The notes beneath the pieces are model-generated. The model did no database searches. It saw nothing but the letters and a program-made list of their open reading frames with translations, and was not told where the DNA came from. Shown one piece after another: positions 58,265 to 64,000 of a stretch of 64,000 nucleotides of DNA. Source of the stretch: Photobacterium alginatilyticum (GTDB lineage Bacteria > Pseudomonadota > Gammaproteobacteria > Enterobacterales > Vibrionaceae); assembly GCF_009910675.1 (NCBI RefSeq), contig NZ_RSEJ01000019.1, positions 35,418 through 99,417 of the forward strand. Reading direction: 5' to 3'. A program made the position numbers and the translations under genes. Positions within the stretch are counted from its first letter, which is position 1. Each line of letters opens with the position of its first letter.

Positions 58265-59161
58265 TTAGCTTTCCAGCTTATTCAGATGAACATCCATCTG
58301 TGGATACGGAATACCGATGTTTTCTTTATCCAGCTCTTCTTTGATTGCTTGCAGCAAATCAAAATACACTCCCCAGTAATCTTCTGTCTTCACCCAAGGG
58401 CGCACAGCAAAGTTTACCGAAGAATCAGCCAACGTCAGTACACCAATTGTTGGTGCCGGATCTTTCAAAATACGGTCTTCGGCTTCAATCACCCGGGTCA
58501 GTACGGCTTTGGTATGTTTCAGATCCGCGTCATAAGACACGCCAATCACAAAGTCGATACGGCGAGTTGCATGTCGTGAGTAGTTAGTAATGGCACCACC
58601 AATGACAGACGAGTTCGGAACAACAACCATCTTGTTGTCCGGTGTATTCAAAATGGTTGAGAACACCTGAATAGACTCTACCGATCCGGAAACACCGCCA
58701 ATTTCGACAAAATCACCGGACTTGAACGGACGGAAAGCGACAATCAACACGCCGGCAGCAAAGTTTGACAGCGACCCCTGCAGAGCCAGGCCGACAGCAA
58801 GACCGGCGGCACCGATCACAGCAACAACAGAAGCAGTCTGCACTCCAATTCGCCCAAGAGCGGCGATCAACACAATCACAAACAATAGATAACGTACTAA
58901 CGAGTGCAGAAACTCGACAACCGCTTCATCCATGTCTTTCTTGCGTAGCACCTTGGCTACGCCATTGGCAATCCCCTTAGTGATCATGTTACCAATGAAC
59001 AAAATCAGTAAGGCGGAAAGAATGTTCACCCCATACTGGATCAACAACTCCTGATTATCGGCCACCCAGGTGCCCGCATTCAAGACGCCGTTGGTTAACT
59101 CATTATCCTTAATTGTTTCGACTACGGTATCCGTTACGGTTTCAGCCACACTTTCACTCAT
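58265..59161 (-). CDS. mscS: Small-conductance mechanosensitive channel MscS
   Basis: MscS opens under membrane tension during osmotic downshock. The 298-residue protein has three membrane segments; the pore helix AAGLAVGLALQGSLSNFAAGV is typical, followed by the beta domain GDFVEIGGVSGSVESIQVFST and the C-terminal cage. It follows fbaA after a terminator, the same gene order as E. coli fbaA-mscS-argO. Confidence 0.95.
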   Translation of the reverse strand: MSESVAETVTDTVVETIKDNELTNGVLNAGTWVADNQELLIQYGVNILSALLILFIGNMITKGIANGVAKVLRKKDMDEAVVEFLHSLVRYLLFVIVLIAALGRIGVQTASVVAVIGAAGLAVGLALQGSLSNFAAGVLIVAFRPFKSGDFVEIGGVSGSVESIQVFSTILNTPDNKMVVVPNSSVIGGAITNYSRHATRRIDFVIGVSYDADLKHTKAVLTRVIEAEDRILKDPAPTIGVLTLADSSVNFAVRPWVKTEDYWGVYFDLLQAIKEELDKENIGIPYPQMDVHLNKLES

Positions 59162-59368
59162 ACTTATCTCTTCCTGCTAATGCTGTTTCTTATTCCACAA
59201 TGGGTTACGGATACAATATGTACTTAGCGCCCAACACACCCAATCCCTTTGCAATCACCACTATAACTGCATTTTTTAGTGTGAGGCAATCATCTGCGGG
59301 CAGGATAATACTCCTAACGATACCCGGCACCAACAGAAAATAGATCTGATAAACAAAGGCCCATAACG

Positions 59369-59394
59369 AAAAAAGCCCGCTAATGCGGGCTTTT
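59369..59394 (-). terminator. Terminator after fbaA
   Basis: Read leftward, AAAAGCCCGC, loop ATTA and GCGGGCTTTT form a 10-bp stem followed by Ts. Confidence 0.92.
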
Positions 59395-59425
59395 CAATCA
59401 TTGTGACTTAACGTCAGACGTTACA

Positions 59426-60502
59426 TTACAGTACGTCGATTGCGTTAAGGTCAGCGAATGCTTTCTCAAGGCGAGCAACCATAGAAGCCTGACCAGCACG
59501 TAGCCATACGCGAGGATCGTAATACTTCTTGTTTGGTGCATCTTCACCAGTTGGGTTACCGATCTGGCCTTGTAGGTAATCACGGTTTTCAGCTTCGTAC
59601 GCGCGGATACCATCCCAAGTAGCCCACTGAGTATCAGTATCGATGTTCATTTTGATAACACCGTAGCCGATAGACTCTTGGATTTCAGCTTCAGTTGAGC
59701 CAGAACCACCGTGGAATACGAAGTTAAGAGCGTTAGGTGCGATACCGAACTTCTCTGCACAGTATGCCTGAGAGTCACGTAGGATAGTTGGAGTCAGTAC
59801 AACGTTACCTGGCTTGTATACACCGTGTACGTTACCGAAAGATGCTGCGATAGTGAAACGGTGGCTAACAGCGTTCAGTTTCTCGTATGCGTAAGCAACG
59901 TCTTCTGGAGAAGTGTATAGCTCAGATGCGTCCATGTCAGAGTTATCAACGCCGTCTTCTTCACCACCAGTACAACCAAGTTCGATCTCGATTGTCATGT
60001 TCATCTTAGCCATGCGCTCTAGGTACTTAGCACATGTTTCGATGTTCTCTTCCAGAGACTCTTCAGAAAGGTCTAGCATGTGAGAAGAGAATAGAGGCTT
60101 ACCAGTTTGAGCGAAGAACTCTTCACCCGCGTCTAGCAGACCGTCGATCCATGGAAGAAGTTTCTTAGCAGCGTGGTCAGTGTGCAGGATAACTGGCACA
60201 CCGTAAGCTTCAGCTACAGCGTGAACGTATTTAGCACCTGCTACAGCACCAAGGATTTGAGCACCTTGACCTTCAAGTTTAACGCCTTTACCAGCGAAGA
60301 AAGCTGCACCGCCGTTTGAGAACTGAACAACAACCGGAGATTTAACTTTAGCTGCTGCTTCTAGTACTGCGTTTACAGAGTCAGTACCTACAACGTTTAC
60401 TGCAGGAAGAGCGAATTTGTTTTCTTTCGCTACTTCAAATACTTTCTGTACGTCGTCGCCAGAAATAACACCAGGTTTTACGAAATCGAAGATCTTAGAC
60501 AT
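59426..60502 (-). CDS. fbaA: Fructose-bisphosphate aldolase, class II
   Basis: FbaA cleaves fructose 1,6-bisphosphate with zinc. The 358-residue protein has the metal site VILHTDHAAKKLLPW, ELGCTGGEEDGVDN and VFHGGSGSTEAEI. ATG at 60502 (MSKIFDFVKPG) follows AGGACTATTGTT; an upstream frame extension is not conserved. Codon use is of high expression. Cotranscribed with pgk across a hairpin-bearing gap. Confidence 0.98.
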   Translation of the reverse strand: MSKIFDFVKPGVISGDDVQKVFEVAKENKFALPAVNVVGTDSVNAVLEAAAKVKSPVVVQFSNGGAAFFAGKGVKLEGQGAQILGAVAGAKYVHAVAEAYGVPVILHTDHAAKKLLPWIDGLLDAGEEFFAQTGKPLFSSHMLDLSEESLEENIETCAKYLERMAKMNMTIEIELGCTGGEEDGVDNSDMDASELYTSPEDVAYAYEKLNAVSHRFTIAASFGNVHGVYKPGNVVLTPTILRDSQAYCAEKFGIAPNALNFVFHGGSGSTEAEIQESIGYGVIKMNIDTDTQWATWDGIRAYEAENRDYLQGQIGNPTGEDAPNKKYYDPRVWLRAGQASMVARLEKAFADLNAIDVL

Positions 60503-60549
60503 AACAATAGTCCTATTTACCTTGTTGTCTGTATTAAATATAAATCTTT

Positions 60550-60561
60550 GCAAACGTTTGC
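60550..60561 (-). promoter_or_regulatory. LacI-family-type palindrome upstream of fbaA
   Basis: GCAAACGTTTGC is a perfect 12-bp palindrome with the core of PurR-type operators, 48 bp before the fbaA start codon in the pgk-fbaA gap. Confidence 0.45.
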
Positions 60562-60611
60562 TACTGGGCAAGTATTCTATAAAAACTTGATCTAATTCAC
60601 AATCGTTTATC

Positions 60612-60634
60612 GGCCGGAAGTCACGCTCCCGGCC
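60612..60634 (-). promoter_or_regulatory. Hairpin in the pgk-fbaA gap
   Basis: GGCCGGGAG, loop CGTGA and CTTCCGGCC form a 9-bp GC-rich stem with no U-run. It is likely an mRNA processing or stabilising structure. Confidence 0.5.
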
Positions 60635-60642
60635 TAAATTAA

Positions 60643-61806
60643 TTAAGCTTTTGCACGCTCTTCTAGCATAGCAACTGCTGGTAGTACTTTACCTTCAACA
60701 AACTCAAGGAATGCACCGCCACCTGTAGAGATGTAAGAAACGTCAGCCTTGATACCGAACTTGTCGATTGCGGCTAGCGTGTCACCACCACCAGCTACAG
60801 AGAAGCCTTCAGATTCTGCGATTGCTTTAGAAATACCCGCTGTACCTGCTTCGAAGTTCTTGAACTCGAATACGCCAACTGGGCCGTTCCAAAGAATAGT
60901 CTTCGCGTTACCGATAATTTCAGCAAGCGCTGCAGTTGAATCTGGACCTAGGTCGAAGATCATGTCGTCGTCAGCAACTTCAGAAACGTGCTTGATTTCA
61001 GCTTCTGCGTTTTCGTCAAATGCTTTCGCACATGCAACGTCAGTTGCAACTGGGATAGAACACTCTTTCATTAGTTTTTGAGCAGTTTCAACTAGGTCTG
61101 CTTCGTACAGTGACTTACCAACGTTGTGGCCGTCAGCTGCAATGAAAGTGTTCGCGATGCCGCCACCAACAACCAGTTGGTCAGCAACTTTAGATAGAGA
61201 CTCTAGAACAGTCAGTTTAGTTGATACTTTAGAACCACCAACGATAGCAACTAGCGGACGCTCTGGGTTGTCCATTGCTTTACCTAGTGCTTCAAGTTCA
61301 GCAGCAAGTAGAGGACCTGCACATGCTACAGGAGCGTAAGTACCTACACCGTGAGTAGATGCCTGAGCACGGTGAGCAGTACCGAATGCATCCATTACAA
61401 AGATGTCACAAAGTGCAGCGTACTTCTTAGATAGCTCTTCTTCGTTCTTCTTCTCGCCTTTGTTGAAGCGAACGTTTTCAAGAACAACCAGCTCACCAGC
61501 GTTTAGTTCAAGGCCTTCCAGGTAGTCTTTCGCTAGTTTTACGTCACAGTCCAGTGCGTCGTTTAGGTAGTTAACTACAGGAGCTAGAGAGAACTCTTCT
61601 GCATATTCGCCTTCAGTCGGACGACCCAGGTGAGAAGTAACCATTACTTTAGCGCCAGCTTCCAGGCAACGCTTGATAGTTGGCAGAGATGCAAGAATAC
61701 GTGCATCAGAAGTTACTTTACCGTCTTTTACTGGTACGTTCAGGTCAGCACGGATAAATACGCGTTTACCTGCTAGTTCCAGGTCAGTCATCTTGATTAC
61801 AGACAT
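60643..61806 (-). CDS. pgk: Phosphoglycerate kinase
   Basis: Pgk makes ATP from 1,3-bisphosphoglycerate in glycolysis. The 387-residue protein has the N-terminal signature [29 protein letters not shown], the hinge [12 protein letters not shown] and the nucleotide loop [19 protein letters not shown] at 61806 with AGAGGAC upstream is preferred to the frame opening at 61824. It lies between epd and fbaA. Confidence 0.98.
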   Translation of the reverse strand: MSVIKMTDLELAGKRVFIRADLNVPVKDGKVTSDARILASLPTIKRCLEAGAKVMVTSHLGRPTEGEYAEEFSLAPVVNYLNDALDCDVKLAKDYLEGLELNAGELVVLENVRFNKGEKKNEEELSKKYAALCDIFVMDAFGTAHRAQASTHGVGTYAPVACAGPLLAAELEALGKAMDNPERPLVAIVGGSKVSTKLTVLESLSKVADQLVVGGGIANTFIAADGHNVGKSLYEADLVETAQKLMKECSIPVATDVACAKAFDENAEAEIKHVSEVADDDMIFDLGPDSTAALAEIIGNAKTILWNGPVGVFEFKNFEAGTAGISKAIAESEGFSVAGGGDTLAAIDKFGIKADVSYISTGGGAFLEFVEGKVLPAVAMLEERAKA

Positions 61807-61851
61807 GGTTTGTCCTCTCAACATTGATTAATTTAAAGTCAAAGCTCTGTC

Positions 61852-61873
61852 GGCCCGGCGTCACTGCCAAGCC
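61852..61873 (-). promoter_or_regulatory. Hairpin in the epd-pgk gap
   Basis: GGCTTGGC, a 6-nt loop and GCCGGGCC pair over 8 bp including two G-U wobbles on the leftward RNA. No U-run follows. Confidence 0.4.
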
Positions 61874-61882
61874 CAATAATTT

Positions 61883-62938
61883 CTACAGCTGTTCTGCTGT
61901 TGCAACGCGATGTTCGGTTGCGTACATGGCCAACGCGGTATCTAGCATCCGGTTGGCAAATCCCCATTCGTTATCACACCATACCAGCAACTTGAGTAAA
62001 TGCTGGTTACTGACACGGGTCTGGGTGCCATCAACAATCGCGCTATGGGGATCGTGATTGAAGTCTATTGAGACAAGTGGTGCTTCGGTGTAATCCACAA
62101 TATTAGCTAATGTACAACGAGATGCCTCTGCCAGTGATTGATTTACGTCATTAACTTTCACATTTGTTTTAACTGTGACACTTAAATCCATCGCCGTGAC
62201 GTTAATTGTCGGTACGCGCACAGAGATCGCTTCAAATTTGTCAGAAAATTTCGGAAAAATACGACCAATTCCAAGATGAAGTTTAGTATCGACTGGAATA
62301 ATTGACTGACTTGCTGCGCGGGTACGACGTAAATCGGAGTGGTAGGCATCAATGACCTGCTGGTCATTCATTGCGGAGTGGATGGTAGTAATCGTGCCGG
62401 ACTCTATGCCGAAAGTTTCATCCAGCACCTTGATTACCGGGACAATACAGTTGGTGGTACAGGAACCGTTAGAGACAATGCGGTGCTCAGGCTTGAGCGA
62501 GTCCTGGTTCACACCATAGATAATAGTATTGTCGATGTCATTATCAGCCGGATGGGAAAATAACACTTTGCCGGCACCCGCCTTAATATGCGCCTCGCCA
62601 TCAGCGCGAGAGCCAAAGGTACCGGTACAGTCGAGGACGATATCAACATCGAGATCCTGCCACGGTAACAGGTGTATCTCGGTCTGGTGCAGAATGCGGA
62701 TGCTGTCCTGTTCGCCATTTTCATGGGCAATAAACAGGTGCTCCTGGTCATGGCTGACAGGCTTTTGAAAGCGTCCATGGCTGGTGTCATATTGTAGCAG
62801 ATGAGCCATTGCTTCTGGCTCAGCCAACTCATTGACTGCCACGACTTTAATTTGATGATGTTTGCCGCTCTCGTACAATGCGCGAAGCACACTGCGCCCG
62901 ATACGGCCAAATCCATTAATTGCGACTTTAAGTGTCAT
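61883..62938 (-). CDS. epd: Erythrose-4-phosphate dehydrogenase
   Basis: Epd oxidises erythrose 4-phosphate to 4-phosphoerythronate, feeding PLP synthesis (compare pdxJ in this window). The 351-residue GapA-like protein has NAD motif [15 protein letters not shown] and active site [13 protein letters not shown]. Position tkt-epd-pgk-fbaA and an Epd-type N-terminus ([19 protein letters not shown]) distinguish it from GapA. A CRP site lies upstream. Confidence 0.95.
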   Translation of the reverse strand: MTLKVAINGFGRIGRSVLRALYESGKHHQIKVVAVNELAEPEAMAHLLQYDTSHGRFQKPVSHDQEHLFIAHENGEQDSIRILHQTEIHLLPWQDLDVDIVLDCTGTFGSRADGEAHIKAGAGKVLFSHPADNDIDNTIIYGVNQDSLKPEHRIVSNGSCTTNCIVPVIKVLDETFGIESGTITTIHSAMNDQQVIDAYHSDLRRTRAASQSIIPVDTKLHLGIGRIFPKFSDKFEAISVRVPTINVTAMDLSVTVKTNVKVNDVNQSLAEASRCTLANIVDYTEAPLVSIDFNHDPHSAIVDGTQTRVSNQHLLKLLVWCDNEWGFANRMLDTALAMYATEHRVATAEQL

Positions 62939-62970
62939 ATCCGTGCTACATAATTACTAAGCCGCGTTAG

Positions 62971-63022
62971 TGTATACCAAGCTTCGCTCAGAATCACCCT
63001 AATTGTGACAGCTATCACCACA
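62971..63022 (-). promoter_or_regulatory. CRP site and promoter of epd-pgk-fbaA
   Basis: On the minus strand GGTGATAGCTGTCACA (63004-63019) fits the CRP consensus TGTGA-N6-TCACA with one deviation. A -10 TATACA at 62971-62976 lies about 35 bp downstream. CRP control of the epd promoter is known in E. coli. Confidence 0.65.
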
Positions 63023-63124
63023 CAGGCAAAAAGCAGATTAAGATCATATAGATAATTAAAAAGCACAGCCCCAAAAAGTACTGCTTTCTGCCATAAAATA
63101 GCATTTCTTACCTGTTTTAAACAC

Positions 63125-63154
63125 AAAAAAGGCCTCCAGAGGAGGCCTTTTTTT
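63125..63154 (-). terminator. Terminator after tkt
   Basis: GGCCTCC, loop TCT and GGAGGCC form a 7-bp GC stem extended by A-T pairs on both sides. It works for leftward transcripts ending tkt and is symmetrical enough to be bidirectional. Confidence 0.9.
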
Positions 63155-63235
63155 CATTCTTCGAAATTAATCACTATGTGGTGTGATTCTTGTGCGTAAA
63201 ACCACAGCTCGAAAAATAGTGCTCGTCGCTCTTGG

Positions 63236-64000
63236 TTATGCCAAAAGCTCTTTCGCTGTCTCTACAACATTGTCGACCGTAAAGCCAAACATCTTGAACA
63301 GCTCACCAGCAGGAGCAGACTCGCCGAAGGTCGTCATACCGATAATACGGCCGTCGAAACCAACATACTTGTACCAAAAATCAGCAATACCCGCTTCAAC
63401 CGCGATGCGTGCTGTTACATCTGATGGCAGAACGGCTTCACGGTAAGCTGCATCTTGCTTGTCGAATGCATCTGTTGACGGCATAGAGACAACACGTACT
63501 TGCTTACCTTCAGCTGTTAGCTGTGCTGCAGCTTCTACTACCAGCTCAACTTCAGAACCGGTTGCAATCAGGATCAGCTCAGGCTTGCCTGCACAGTCTT
63601 TCAGGATGTAGCCACCCTTGGCGATGTCAGCTACCTGTGCTGCAGTACGCTCTTGCTGAGCCAGGTTCTGGCGCGAGAAGATCAGTGATGACGGGCCGTC
63701 TTTACGCTCGATAGCCAGTTTCCAGGCCACGGCAGATTCAACCTGATCACATGGACGCCATGTGCTCATGTTCGGCGTCAAACGCAGAGAAGCAATTTGC
63801 TCAACAGGCTGGTGAGTCGGACCGTCTTCACCCAGACCGATTGAGTCGTGCGTGTAAACCTGGATATTCTGCACTTTCATCAGTGCTGCCATACGCATTG
63901 CGTTACGTGCGTACTCCATGAACATCAGGAAGGTTGCGCCGTATGGTACGAAGCCGCCGTGCAGCGCAATACCGTTCATGATGGCTGTCATACCGAACTC
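63236..64000 (-). CDS. tkt: Transketolase, C-terminal part (cut by window edge)
   Basis: Transketolase moves two-carbon units between sugar phosphates using thiamine diphosphate. The visible 254 residues cover the pyrimidine-binding and C-terminal domains, with [54 protein letters not shown] and [14 protein letters not shown], all as in E. coli TktA. The frame remains open to position 64000, so the gene is cut by the window, not truncated. Located ahead of epd, as in other Vibrionaceae. Confidence 0.97.
   Translation of the reverse strand, partial: EFGMTAIMNGIALHGGFVPYGATFLMFMEYARNAMRMAALMKVQNIQVYTHDSIGLGEDGPTHQPVEQIASLRLTPNMSTWRPCDQVESAVAWKLAIERKDGPSSLIFSRQNLAQQERTAAQVADIAKGGYILKDCAGKPELILIATGSEVELVVEAAAQLTAEGKQVRVVSMPSTDAFDKQDAAYREAVLPSDVTARIAVEAGIADFWYKYVGFDGRIIGMTTFGESAPAGELFKMFGFTVDNVVETAKELLA

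Noticed and set aside
63236..64000. Truncated transketolase as a pseudogene
   Set aside because: The reading frame is open through the window edge and the visible part is fully conserved.

Overview
The window is a gene-dense, roughly 50% GC piece of a gammaproteobacterial chromosome. Gene content and order point to Vibrionaceae, most likely Photobacterium or a near relative: mutS-pncC-recA-recX-alaS-lysC-csrA followed by a tRNA-Ser/tRNA-Arg array, surE-pcm-nlpD-rpoS, rlmD/barA beside relA-mazG-pyrG-eno, rpoE-rseABC-lepA-lepB-rnc-era-recO-pdxJ-acpS, and tkt-epd-pgk-fbaA-mscS. The genus is an inference. Almost everything is core genome; no prophage, transposase gene, CRISPR array or genomic island was seen.

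Layout. Positions 1-1595 hold nine tRNA-Arg(ACG) and three tRNA-Ser(GCT) genes on the minus strand, read from one strong promoter near 1611-1638. 1823-8479 is csrA, lysC, alaS, recX, recA (with an SOS promoter) and pncC, all leftward; mutS (8681) is divergent and converges on rpoS. 11357-17374 is a leftward run ftsB-ispD-ispF-truD-surE-pcm-nlpD-rpoS. 17625-25353 is rlmD, relA, mazG, pyrG and eno; barA (25510) runs the other way. 28442-37514 is the long leftward sigma-E and ribosome/secretion/RNA block from rpoE to acpS. 38162-45364 carries nadB, a chemoreceptor, ygfX-sdhE, ygfZ, a YbaK-family gene and a LysR regulator. 45381-46391 is a small DUF134/NifX-like/NqrM-like operon with palindromes ahead of it. 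46871-51130 has a ytfK homologue, a solitary gcvH, ubiI, ubiH and ygfB. 51479-55051 is zapA, 6S RNA, fau, rpiA and serA. 55151-58171 is yggE, argP, argO and a second YbaK-domain gene. 58265-64000 is mscS and the glycolytic/pentose genes fbaA, pgk, epd and the end of tkt, cut by the window edge.

Many global regulators lie together here: RpoS, RpoE with its anti-sigma system, CsrA and the BarA kinase that in relatives controls CsrA through UvrY and the Csr sRNAs, RelA and a YtfK-like protein for (p)ppGpp, and 6S RNA. Metabolism is represented by isoprenoid (ispD, ispF), ubiquinone (ubiH, ubiI), NAD (nadB), PLP (pdxJ), serine, CTP and central carbon genes.

The most unusual signal is a pair of 265/266-bp repeats (37769-38034 and 49006-49270). 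They share short conserved blocks at the same offsets, but all five predicted stems have different sequences in the two copies while keeping their pairing. This pattern suggests a conserved folded structure, possibly RNA. Both copies lie in sense orientation just upstream of a flavoenzyme gene (nadB and ubiI). Other points of interest are strictly alternating tRNA-Arg acceptor-stem variants, a terminator-like hairpin between pyrG and eno, hairpins at operon junctions, and the DUF134/NifX/NqrM cluster.
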